Positions 24,231-35,614 of a stretch of 64,000 nt of DNA are shown one piece after another. The DNA comes from Aralia elata. Lineage: Eukaryota > Streptophyta > Magnoliopsida > Apiales > Araliaceae. The stretch covers positions 310,001 through 374,000 of the forward strand of contig JAVJAP010000025.1 in assembly GCA_034770075.1 (NCBI GenBank). The letters run 5' to 3'. A program made the position numbers and the translations under genes. Within the stretch, counting starts at the first letter, position 1, and every line of letters starts with the position of its first letter. The notes under the pieces were generated by a model that was not told the DNA's origin, ran no database searches, and saw only the letters and a program-made list of their open reading frames with translations.

Positions 24231-25888
24231 CCCAGCTTCGGGCAGCATACAGGAGGTTGGAGAATTTGAGGAAGAAGGAGAATACAGCAGCAGCCAACTC
24301 GGAAATTGAGGAAGAAATAGCATAAATTTTGCAATCAAATAGGAAGAAAAGAGAGAAAAAAGAGAGGAATAATTTTCTTTTGATTTGATTGTATCAAATA
24401 GATTCTTTCCTTCTATTCAAATACATCAAGTTCACATCCATTTGGATATCAATTGCAAGGTGAAATCTCTTTTGTGATATCAATTTCTATCATATCATTT
24501 GATCAAATTAGATGCAATTTTTCATGTAATTTATTGATTGAACAATGAATTAGGGATTATGAGTGAAGTTTCCATCGGAATAAAACTCTTCCTAATAACC
24601 CGATGATATTCGTTCATTAATTTCTTTGTTTGTTTTAAGGTGTTATATTTGGTATCAATTCCTTTAAATCGTTATTTTAGGATGTCTTGGTATTGTTAGA
24701 TTATCCGGGTTGGTTTATTTTCTTGTAATATCCGATTGTTTGTGTGTGGATACTTGGTTGTGAGCCTAGGAAAGCGACCCCCCGGGGTCCCAATCCGATG
24801 ATGGACATATCTTGATGTAAGAAGTAGAAGTGACGTAGTTTTCATTGTAAATATGTAATCGTTGGGCCTTAAAACGACGCTAAGGCGAGAATCGTGCTTA
24901 AGGCCCCGAAATAGTGAAATTTGTGATTATTGGCGTTCGGGGACATTTTGATGGCTTACATGCCCATGAATAGCCCCGACGCGTGTTTATGCTTGATTTG
25001 ATTTATGACACGAAATTGATTTCAAAGCTAAATGATAAGATTTTCATAAAATCAATCAAAGTAGGATATTAGAATCACGAGGTTAAAATTTGAGAAATGT
25101 TAATGAATGTCGATTCCTATCTAACGAGAAAGCTAAAGAAAATCGTTTTCAAACCACACAAAATTTGATTTTAGAAATAAGTAACGTTTTATTAAATCTT
25201 TGTGCATAGGGTGAAAGAGATTCTAGAAATTGCCCATCATTTTATGAAAGCAACGTATAGATCTCGATTCCTATTTAGACGAAGGTTTAAAACTCTTATT
25301 TTGCCAAAACGACACTTAATGAAAATCTCATAGTTTTGGACAATTAAAATCAAACCTTTCTCATAAAGAATAAAGCTTTCTCGTGTATACCGAAAAGACA
25401 TTCCGAAGCGTTCTCAAATTAAAACACGGTTTTCCCTAAAAATCCAAATGATTCTTTCATACAAACCCACAACGACATTCACATAGGCACACACACACAC
25501 GCAGACATACACACACACATTCATGAATTAAAGGATAGGAAAGTATCAAGATTGTGGTAACCGTGTTTCACGGAAGTCGAGGGGTGCCTAACACCTTCCC
25601 CTCACTTAAGCAAGCCCCCGAACTCTATGAATCTTGATTCGCAGATCAATTAATTCGGAGTCACACATGAGCCAGCGATTTATAAAAAACGAAAACTCGG
25701 ATGAGTTGGTACATCCATTTCAAATATACCAACTGACGACTCTGGTTAATTGGCTCATCATAAAAACGAACTTTCAAAACCCCGTCGACATTCAAGCCGA
25801 CCTTTTCCAAAAAAAAATCATCTAATCAAAAGGCTAAAATTGGAAAAGACCAAATATCGCATAAGCGGATAAAACCGGCGTCGACAGC

Positions 25889-25906
25889 TGGCGACTCTGC
25901 TGGGGA
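25889..25906 (+). other. Primer binding site of nested element
   Basis: TGGCGACTCTGCTGGGGA begins two bases after the LTR end. This form is known from Ogre/Tat elements, where it is usually ascribed to tRNA-Arg. Confidence 0.8.
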
Positions 25907-26679
25907 TATTAGAGGGCTTAAGCCGCGTCAGGTCTTGATGTTATCCTATCCTTTAAAAAATTCAAGAATGTGTGTATACGTGTGATATGTTGACATGTTT
26001 ACTTATTGTTGTGTGATTGTGTGTTTTGTCCAATAAATGAATGTTTGTATGGAATGACTTTGCTTTAAAGTAATCATGTGCATACGGTAAGGACGATGAA
26101 TGTGAATGTATGTTGAGAGAGTACCTCCTCCTGAGGCGAACCCGTCGGTTGCTTATTACTGGACTCGATGGGGCTGCTCCCCGGAGATGGCTCAGGAAAC
26201 GCACCACTCAAATCCGCTCCAATCGAAAGGGCTCAAACGAGTAGATTGCGAAGATTTGGGAACCTTCATGCCGAAAAGCCCGCGAGAGTAACCCTAGGGT
26301 AGGTCAGCCTCAGATTAACCCAACGCAGGAAAAGTCTCTTCATGCCTTTCTACGTTTATATGTCTAAATGTCATGATCTCATTCAATATTCATACATCCC
26401 TTTTCTGTGTCGAAAGAGATTACTAACCGCTGTGAATTGCAGGGAATAGTTGGGGGAGCATAATAAAGCATGTTTAGCATTGGTTATGGCACTAAAGGAC
26501 TACTAACTTTCTCTTTTGCAGAAAAAGATTAAAAACCCAAAAAAAACACACAAAAAATTACAGTTTTAGCATGCATCCATTTTGCGTTTCCCCAAGACTA
26601 AACTTCGAACCATTGTCTCTGTAGGATTGCTCCTCAAACCCGTTCGCAGTCTAAGAAAGCCCAGGTCTCTACCTCTGAA
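25907..26679 (+). other. Leader between PBS and gag of nested element
   Basis: No supportable frame. A TTCTCTTTTGCAG stretch at about 26509-26521 looks like a splice acceptor, so a leader intron is possible. Nothing else is recognised. Confidence 0.45.
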
Positions 26680-28026
26680 ATGGCTGATCTTCCCAATCAT
26701 AGTTCCATATCTCGGGAGGAGTTTGATGATTTTAAAAGACAGATGATGGAAATGGCCACAATGCTAAAGGAACAGTTCTTAATCAGACAGGATCCGGCAA
26801 ACCAGGGATCGCATAATGTTCCACCACCAGGGGATGATCAGAATCCTCCTAAAAATGGTACAAACTTGCTTAAAGAAGACCAACCCCGACTCAAGGACGA
26901 GCCAGTCATCCCAAAGCCCGTTCCCATACCTAGCAGGACAGTGATTACTATCCCCGAAGAGGGGGACAATGACGACCTTCGGAGAAAAATGAAACACATG
27001 GAGGAGACCATCCAATCTCTAAAGGGCATAGGCTCCCTGGGCAGGGTTAATTACTCAGATCTATGTGTTTTCCCTGGAGCCAGATATCCAGAAAAGTTCA
27101 AAGTTCCCGAGTTTGAAAAATACAATGGAAAGGGAGACCCCTATACACACTTGAAAAATATACATTGGAGAACTCGGGTCTTATGCCGAAGACGAGGGGT
27201 TAAGAATGCAACTATTCCAGAAAAGCTTAACAGGGGAGGCAAGAATCTGGTATGCCCGCCTCGACAACGCCCGAATCCACAACTGGGAGGAATTGGCCCA
27301 TACCTTCTTAACCCAATACAGCTTTCAGGCCCAGATGGCCCCTGACAGGTACCAAATGACAAAGGTTAAGAAACAGCCTAGGGAATCCTTCAGGGAATAT
27401 GCACAACGGTGGAGGGGCATGGCCGCACAGGTGACCCCCCCAATGAACGAATCAGAGATGGTGATGACCTTTGTAGACATCCAGGAGACACCGTATTATG
27501 AGAGGGTCATCTCGGGGATTGGAAGACCTTTTGCTGAAATGATTAAACATGGAGAGATGGTAGACATGGGGTTGAAGTCGGGTAAAATCCGGGATCTTAC
27601 TGCTTTAGAAACTGCTGCCCGAGCAAATACAGAATGGAAACTATGGCAGCACTTCCCGGAGGGTCCAAAAGAAGAAGGAAGAGGATGTCTCCCTCATCCT
27701 ACAAGGGTCATCCAGAAAAGCAGAAAGCCATCTTCCGGTACAGGCACAGAGGGGAGGGCCATCCCGACCGCCTAATTTCACAGATCAAAGAGCAGAGGGG
27801 CGAAGAAGATATGAGGCCTCGCAAAACCGAGTATTCACCCCGCTCGGGGAGCCGCTTGAACGGGTATTAGCGGTATTAGTAGCCCAAAAGAAGATAATCA
27901 ATTTGGCTCCCCCAAGTGACCCGAAGGGAAGGAGATTTGATCCAAGCAAACGGTGCGCCTATCACTCGGGTTCCCCGGGTCATGATACACAAGATTGTTG
28001 GACATTGAAAACATATAATTCAGAAC
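26680..28026 (+). pseudogene. gag of nested Tat element, broken by three +1 frameshifts
   Basis: It starts at ATG 26680 (MADLPNHSS). A coiled-coil-like N-terminus leads to the Gag domain (KYNGKGDPYTHL, then GEARIWYARLDNARIHNWEEL, then FREYAQRWRG), a basic linker and a zinc-knuckle-like CAYHSGSPGHDTQDC at about 27954-27998. The reading moves one base forward three times: in the A run at about 27155, in or near GAAGAAGG/AAAA at 27665-27680, and in AAAA at about 28011. Each break is explained by one extra base at or beside a short homopolymer. After the third shift the frame enters pol directly. With LTRs this alike, either recent mutation or assembly error is possible. Confidence 0.85.
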
Positions 28027-31000
28027 ATGATCGACAACGGGGAAATTGTGGTGGAGCAACCGGACTCCCCGAATGTTAAGGCAAATCCCCTGCCAAGACA
28101 TGATGGGGGGGGAGTCAATGTGACGGAGGCAAGTGAGGCTGGGGGGCCGCCAAGGTTGAACTATGTGCAGAAAATTGAGGAGATGATCAACGTGATACAT
28201 GATCATGGGGATGCACGGGTAGCGCCCATCAGGTTGATAGGGGTAAGTACGAATAACATAGAGGGACCTGTCAAGCTGACAGCCCCGAGGCCCATCATCC
28301 TTGCAGCAAGGCCGCAACTCCCTATCAGTAGTCTGAAGACTGTACCCTGGAATTACGGGGGAATACCAGAGGAAGCAGCCAGTTGTGCTTCCGTGACGAC
28401 CAAGGGGAACCCCTTATATCTTCCCGGGCGAGTCCTTGAGAGCCAAAAGAGGAAAAATGAAGAGGTTTCCGAGGAAAGGGCCATAGAGTTTTTGAAAATG
28501 ATGGATCACCCAGAAACGAGGGGGATCCAGATTTTAAATGAGGAATCAACCCTAACATCAGTCATGGACTTGGTGTTGTCATCCAGTGAGCATTGCAAAA
28601 CCCTGATGAAGGTTCTGGAGGAGGCATTTGTGCCCAAAGAAATTAGTGAGGGGGATTTCGGTCAGCTGGTAGGCCACTTATTGGAAACCGATGCAATATC
28701 CTTCACGGATGAGGACATTCCCGAGGAGGGAAGGGGGCACCAAAAACCGCTACACATCGCGGTAATCTCCTCAGGATATGTCATGAATGGGGTGCTGATC
28801 GACGGGGGATCGGCATTGAATATATGTCCTCTCAGCACGCTGAAGAAAATGAACATCAGTCCCAAGCGCCTACGGGCCAGTCATGTGGTGGTTCGGGCTT
28901 TTGACGGATCCCGGAGGGATACCATCGGAGAGATAGAATTGCCAGTGGAGATAGGGCCCTGTACTTTTGATATATCCTTCCAAGTCCTAGATATCACGGC
29001 AAGCTACAATCTGCTGTTAGGGAGGCCGTGGATACACATGGCCGGGGCAGTTCCTTCCACGCTCCACCAACAAATCAAGTTGATCATCGATGGGAATCTG
29101 GTAACAATCTCGGCCGAATGTGATGACCCTTCTCCTCCTAGGAGTGGCCTACCAGTAATCAATGTGGATGAGTCAGCGGCGCCTGCCAGCTTTCAAGCAC
29201 TAGAGATTAGCACTCCCCATTATAGATGCCTGGGAGCTCCAGCTGTGAAACCAGGGGTCTCTCCGGAACTCACCTTTGTGGCAAGGGAAATGATTAAAAT
29301 GAACTTCCAACCTGGACAGGGACTAGGGAAAAGCAGTCAGGGAATCACCGAGCCCATCCACCTACCACAGCAGATAGGCAAGGCAGGATTGGGATACTAT
29401 GTGGGCGCAGTACGGGGACACCGTCAGGGTGCAACTCCGATTCGACTAGTTGGCAGTCCAGTGACCAAAGTCGGCAATAAGCAGGGGATCAGCGGACCTG
29501 TGATTGGGGCAGGGAATGAAGAGTTAACCCCCACACGTAATGAGTCGGCCCGGAGGAAAAGTTTCCTGCAGGAGATCGCAAAAGAGTTTGAAACCAAATG
29601 CTACATCCCCGGACAATCAACAAGCAGTAAGGAGGGGGCGAATGTTATCACACCACCGGGAGCCCAACAAGTTGTGCCTGTCATCGATTGGGCAGGGCTG
29701 ATTATTCCTGGAGAAGATATGGAGAAGGACTCAGGCGACGTATCCGTAATCATCGGGGAGGTGTCCGATGTGAGGCCCTCCTTTATCCAGCGCATTTCAT
29801 CTGACCTGACCATCGATAATTGGACCCAGAAACCAGTGATATCCAAACAAGGGTGTACCCATTTGAGTAATCCTTGCCTAACAAATGGTCTTTCAAATTT
29901 GAATGACGATTATGATTTTGACATTGAGCTGGATTTCGATTTAATGGGCATTGAGCAAGACGAGACAGATTACGACGACGCACCTGATGAGATCAAAGGA
30001 TGGGTCGAAGATAAACCCAACCCCAATTTGGACCAAACCATCACTATAAATATCGGAACCCCTGACAATCCAAAAGAACTCAAGATAGGGACAGACCTTA
30101 CCCCCAGCCAAAAAGCAGAAATAATTGAGTTACTAAGCCAATATGAGGATGTTTTTGCCTGGTCGCACGAGGATATGATCGGATTGTCCACCGACATTGT
30201 GGTGCACCGGTTACCCATCAAGGAGGGTTTCAGGCCTGTCAAGCAGAAACTAAGAAAGTTGAAACCTGAGTGGAGCTTAAAAGTGAAGGAAGAGATCATC
30301 AAACAGTTCAGGGCGGGAATCATTATGGTGTCCACTTACCCGGAATGGCTATCCAATGTGGTCCCAGTGGCTAAACCTGGAGGAAAGGTGAGGGTATGCG
30401 TAGACTACAGAGATCTAAACAAGGCCAGTCTCAAGGATAACTTCCCGGTGCCTTTCATACACATCCTGGTAGATAACACAGCCCAGTACGAAATGTATTC
30501 TTTTGTGGATTGCTTTGCGGGATATCATCAGATAATGGTGGCGGAAGAGGACCGGGAAAAGACCGCATTCATCACCCCCTGGGGCACTTTCTGCTATAGA
30601 CGACTGGCTTTCGGTCTCACAAATGCAGGGGCTACTTATCAGAGAGCCATGATGGCCTTGTTCCATGATATGATGCACAAGGAGATAGAGGTCTACGTGG
30701 ACGACATTATTGTGAAATCGAAGGTAGAGTCCGATCATATAACTCATCTCAAAAAGCTATTCGATCGGCTCAGAAAGTATAATCTGAAACTCAATCCAGC
30801 CAAATGTGCTTTCGGAGTACAATCGGGCAAGCTCTTGGGTTTCCTGGTTAGTGATCGGGGCATTGAGTTGGACCCAGCAAAGATTAAGGCCATTGTGGAT
30901 ATGCCGGCCCCCACACAGAGAAGGAGATAAGAGGATTCCTCGGGAGGATAAACTTCATCAGCCGTTTTATATCCCACTTGACAACTACATGTGAGCCGAT

Positions 31001-33326
31001 TTTTAAACTGTTAAGAAAAGGGGTGTCCCAAGAATGGAATGAGCAATGTCAGAAGGCGTTTCAGACCATTAAAAGGCAATTGACTGAGGCACCAGTGCTG
31101 GTACCCCCGAAGGATGGGATCCCTCTGTTTATGTATATATCGGTAAATGCCATCGCGATGGGATGTATGTTGGGACAGAAAAATGAGGCGGGTAAAGAGC
31201 AGGCCATCTATTACCTCAGCAAAAGATTTAGCCAATGTGAGCAGAATTACACTCCCATCGAGAAGACCTGTTGTGCTCTGGCCTGGGCTGCAGGGAGATT
31301 ACAGCACTACCTCCATGGGCATACAACGTACCTGATATCAAGAATGGATCCCCTGAAATATATTTTCGAAAGGCCCATGCTGAATTGTCGACTATCAAGA
31401 TGGCAGTTAATTTTACAACAGTTTGACATGGTGTACGTGACCCAGAAGGCCATGAAAGGGCAGGAAATTGCAGATCAGTTGGCAGAGGCCCCGGCAGGAG
31501 GGATGGAGCCGTTAGAAACTCCTCTCCCGGGCGAGGATATATTTTGGGTATCGCGCGAAAAATGTGATGACGAGGGACAATTCTGGAAGCTGTATTTTGA
31601 TGGTGCCATGAATGCCGAGGGGGCAGGAGCCGGAGCGGTCCTAGTCTCTATCACCGGAGAACAATACCCCGTGGCCACTAAACTTCGTTTCAGCAATTCG
31701 AACAACACCGCTGAATACGAGGGGTGTATCTTGGGACTCCGATTGGCCCGTGACATGGGAGTAAAAAGACTAGCGGTGTTCGGGGATTCAGAATTGGTAA
31801 TCAGACAAGCAATCGGGGTCTACAACACTAAGGAGCTTCGGTTACTTCCATACCATCGTTGTGTCACCCAGCTTATGCAAGAGTTCGAAGATATCGCCTT
31901 CCGCCATATTCCTCGGGGACGAAATGATTTTGCCGATGCATTGGCGACTTTGGCTTCCTTAATCCACGTGATCAAGAGTAGGGACAGTCCACAGATTGAG
32001 ATCACCGTACAGAATGCCCCGGCATATGAGGAAAATGTGGCAGTGTTATCAAACGAGGTGGTGTTGACAAGGCAGCCCTGGTATCACGACATCAGGGAAT
32101 ATCTGAGAGATAGATCCCTTCCCGATCAGGCAAATCGGACTGAAAGGATGAGAATTCAAAAGATGGCGATGAAGTTTTACCTGAGTGGCGATTCACTTTA
32201 CAAAAGGGATGCCGGGTTGGGACTGTTGCAATGCGTAGACGAAACGCAATCCCAAAGGATTATGAATGAAATTCATGGCGGGGTGTGTGGGCCACACATG
32301 AGTGGACCGATGTTGGCCAAAAAGATCTTGAGGACAGGGTATTATTGGTTAACGCTGAAGGCCGATTGCGATGATCATGTCAAACGGTGTTATCAATGCC
32401 AGGCGCACGGTAATGTGATCCATACACCTCCCAATGAACTGCACTGTATGACCTCCCCATGGCCATTTTCAATGTGGGGAATGGATGTAATCGGACCAAT
32501 AGAGCCCAAAGCAAGCAACGGGCACCGATTCATTTTCGTCATGATCGATTATTTCACCAAATGGGTAGACGCAGCTTCTTTCCCTAAAGTAACTCAGGAG
32601 GTCATCGTCAACTTCGTCAGGAATAATGTCATTTGCCGATATGGGCAACCTGAGGTTGTGGTCTCCGACAATGCCAAGAATTTAAACAACGCCCTCATGA
32701 AGGAACTGTGTGACCAGTTCAAGATTAAGCATCTCAATTCCGTCATTTACCGTCCTAAGATGAATGGGGCAGTGGAGGCTGCCAATAAGAACATCAAGAA
32801 GATCATGGCAAAAATGTCTGCTAATCATCGGGGATGGCCGGATTTGTTACCCCTCACCTTGCTAGCCTACCGAACGTCAACGCGTACTTCCACAGGGGCA
32901 ACCCCTTACGCCTTGGTATATGGAATGGAGGCTGTCCTGCCAGTTGAAGTTGAGATGGCGTCCCTCAGAATAGTGATCGATGCTCAGATAAGCGAGGAGG
33001 ATTGGATGCAGAGTCGATACGACCAATTGGCCCTAATTGATGAAAGGAGGGTGGCTGCTGTTTGGCACGGCCAGCTATATCAACAGAGGATCTCCCGGTC
33101 ATACGACAAAAGGATCAGACCTCGGAAGTTCAAGGAAAATGATCTGGTGCTAAAAAGAGTCATGCCTTGTCAAGACGAAGCCAAAGGGAAGTTTGCCCCG
33201 AATTGGGAAGGACCATTCGTGATTAAGAAAGTGCTATCCGGAGGAGCCCTCATATTGCAAGAAATGGATGGTGAGGTATTTCCCCAACCCCTCAATTCTG
33301 ACTCGGTGAAGCGGTTCTACGCTTGA
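28027..33326 (+). pseudogene. pol of nested Tat element (protease, G-patch-like, RT, RNase H, aRNase H, integrase), one frameshift
   Basis: The first part (28027-30930, 967 codons) holds the protease active site LIDGGSA at about residue 259 and LLLGRPW at about 330. A G-patch-like GQGLGKSSQGI is at about 431, and RT spans about 740-930 with VDYRDLNKA, FVDCFAGYHQI and an intact YVDD. A frameshift in the C run at about 30908 (one base short) moves reading to the frame that continues to 33326 (from 30978, 782 codons). There the first RNase H lacks its catalytic Asp (ISVNAIAMG). The second RNase H has FDGA, AEYE, GDSE and ADAL. Integrase has an HHCC-type finger, then D503, D564 and E600 with exactly 35 residues between the last two, the D,D35E spacing. 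Apart from the single shift all catalytic residues look intact. The start at 28027 is only the first ATG; translation probably enters from gag. Confidence 0.93.
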
Positions 33327-33834
33327 ATCATCAGGCCCTTTTCCTTGAGAGCGAACTACGTAGGACCTGATCTCCCAACTTGTGGGGGTACGTAGGCAGC
33401 CATCATGGCACGGTCCGATCCTTTAAAAGAAATAATCCTTTCCCTAACCAAAACCAATTTTCGATAGCCAGATAAAACCTTCCTACACCCTCAAAACCTT
33501 CCCGAAACCAACTGCCTAACCAGTTTCATCCCAGAATACATACCCTGATCCAACCCAAACAGTTATCCAAAATCTGAGATTCAATCCGACGAAATCAAAA
33601 GGTGTGCGGCAATATCTGTCAAATCTCCATCAAGTCTTGAGGAAAGAAAGAAGGCGAAATGTCAAAATCATGGTCAGTGGGATAAAATGATGATCCAATG
33701 GATGGAAATGATACGACAAAAGGGGAAAATGACTAAATTTAAATGCATGTCTATATATATAAGTCGTTTTATTACAAGATTTCTCTTTCAATAACTGATG
33801 AAACCAACATAGTCTATGCAGGAAATAAAATAAT
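33327..33834 (+). other. Spacer between integrase and the antisense genes
   Basis: It contains CTACGTAGGACC and GGTACGTAGGCAGCC, a pair often seen just after the integrase of plant Tat elements. No frame is supported. The two gene sets converge here, tail to tail. Confidence 0.55.
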
Positions 33835-35400
33835 CTACAAATCTGAAACTAGCCGAAGCAGGATGGACAGGGTGGTGGACAGATCTGAAGCATCAGCATC
33901 TCCTGCAATCTGCTGCCCCATCATATCAATACGATCCAGTAAAGCAGTAGCTCGGCTGACAGTCCCAAAATGAGCATCTACCACTGCCCTGGTCTGAAAT
34001 ACAATGGCCTCCCTATCAGCAATGGCAGCATCTCTAGCCCGAATGGCCTCATCTCTCTCGGCAAGGGCGGCATCCCTCTCGGCTTCAGTAGTAATCAGGG
34101 CCAGGCGGAGTCGAGAATCCTCAGCGACCCGACTCGGGGCAGAATCGGCTGAAATGGAATGGTCTGTGGTATCTTCTGTGAAAATCACTCCAGAGTCATC
34201 AAAGGCCCCAGTCCGACTCAAACTAGCCGAATCCAGGTCTCCACGCAACCACTGTACGTAGGCAAATGTCTGGATGTGACAGCTCGCACTATATTCGGCA
34301 AAGATCCTGCGATCCCAAAGCTCGTATACCTGCAATAGATCCCTCTCTGTACAGGATGATATAAGGAATCGGTATGCGGCTGCACCCGCGAAGGGGTGTA
34401 AATCCTGTGTCTGATCAAACTGCCCCATAACCGCCAGAGGATGATAGGTCGTCACGCCCCTTAACCCAGCAATGGGAATGAAATCCATACCAGGCACATG
34501 AGTCAAGAAGCTCATGAAGGAGCAACAGCCCGAGTAAACCAATAGATGAAAGGGGTCCTCAATGATAGACAAAAATGATGTCTAGGAGGCCACATCAGTA
34601 CAACTCGCGGGACGAAGCGAAAACTGCGTGGTTATGTCATGGCTGAAGCAAAACCCTTGGCGACGGAAATGGCCGATGGGACTAAGATGACTCATGAACC
34701 ACATATACAATAAGGTCGAACTCCCTCTGAAGAATCTCCCTCGGAAGTACTGGCAATATGTGGCCAACATATAGGTATCCGCCAATATCATGGGGAGAAT
34801 GGTGTGATCCTCCTGAAGGGCCCTAACGGCCGCAACCATCCGCATGTCCAAATGATCGGATCCTGCAGGCAAATACAAAACTGAGATGACACAGGCCATC
34901 AGAACGCCCACTCTCAAGGCATCCCAGCGCTCCTCGGACACGGAAAAATCACCGAGGAAAAGACGGAAACTGTCAGTTGAGCCAAATCGGTCAATCAAGA
35001 ATTGAAGAGGAACCATATGGTCTGACGTGATTACCGGTAATAAGACAGCCCTCCGCAAACCGGTGAAAGTCAAGAATTGGCGGCGCATGGAACCAACGGT
35101 AACCCTAACACAGGGACCATCCAACGGCAAGCCGGTGAAGCGAGCATACTCCTCAAGGGTGGGGGTCAGCTCTACTGTCCCAAACCTAAACACCTGACGG
35201 GCAGGGGCCCAATAGCTCAGAAGACCATCCACGAAGCCCGCTGGCACCTGGAAGGTCAGTAAGGACCAAGAATGTCCCAAAAGACCATCTGCGATAATCC
35301 TGTCTGCCGGCAGTAAACTGTCCAACCAACGGAAGAGGCTGCCAACCAACCCTGTGGGAGGAATGGAATCCAAACGAACCACGGCATCCGAGGACGACAT
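33835..35400 (-). pseudogene. Antisense gene 2 of nested Tat element (DUF7745-like), one in-frame stop
   Basis: One frame of 522 codons runs from ATG 35400 to 33835, broken only by TAG at 34582-34584. The N-terminal half (FGTVELTPTLEEYARFTGLP) resembles the plant domain family DUF7745, common in retroelement-linked ORFs. The C-terminal half ends in an alanine/arginine/glutamate coiled coil (ERDEAIRARDAAIADREA). A splice-acceptor-like TTTTTCCACAG abuts the ATG, so the start may be reached by splicing from an upstream leader. The function of these proteins is unknown. The stop may be a mutation, a sequencing error or read-through; the sequence alone cannot tell. Confidence 0.7.
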
Positions 35401-35401
35401 C

Positions 35402-35614
35402 TGTGGAAAAATAGTATCAAAAGGACTGTACAGGGGTCATTCTCTATCCATAAATAAAAAAACATGCATCATACAGTTAATAATAAAACAGGTGAATTCC
35501 ATAAAATGAAAAAGAAAACTGTGCATAAATAAATAAATGAGTTCAGTACATAGTGCATAAATGAAAAAGAAATCTAAGCAGGTGCCAATACAAAAGGCCC
35601 TATCCTATCCTGGT
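35402..35614 (-). other. Spacer or intron between the two antisense genes
   Basis: AT-rich, ending in TTTTTCCACAG at the start of antisense gene 2. No donor in frame with antisense gene 1 was seen near its stop, so a shared long leader intron is more likely than a fusion. Confidence 0.45.

Larger units (their letters stand above)
23769..25886 (+). repeat. 5' LTR of nested Tat element (2118 bp)
   Basis: It begins TGTAGACACCC and ends GGCGTCGACA. It holds three GCCGCAGAT/ATCTGCGGC-type palindromes upstream of a TATA-like box at 24223. Downstream is an AT-rich stretch with no gene, and a CA/CACACG microsatellite lies at about 25490-25520. Confidence 0.95.

Noticed and set aside
23646..24334. 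Open frames in the nested LTR (23646-24137, 23999-24334) and their copies at 38903-39695
   Set aside because: They cross the LTR boundary or merely repeat in both LTRs, and are GC-rich chance frames.
27155..28012. Programmed +1 frameshifting as explanation of the three gag shifts
   Set aside because: Three shifts in one gene at simple homopolymers without a shared slippery context or structure fit mutation or sequencing error better.
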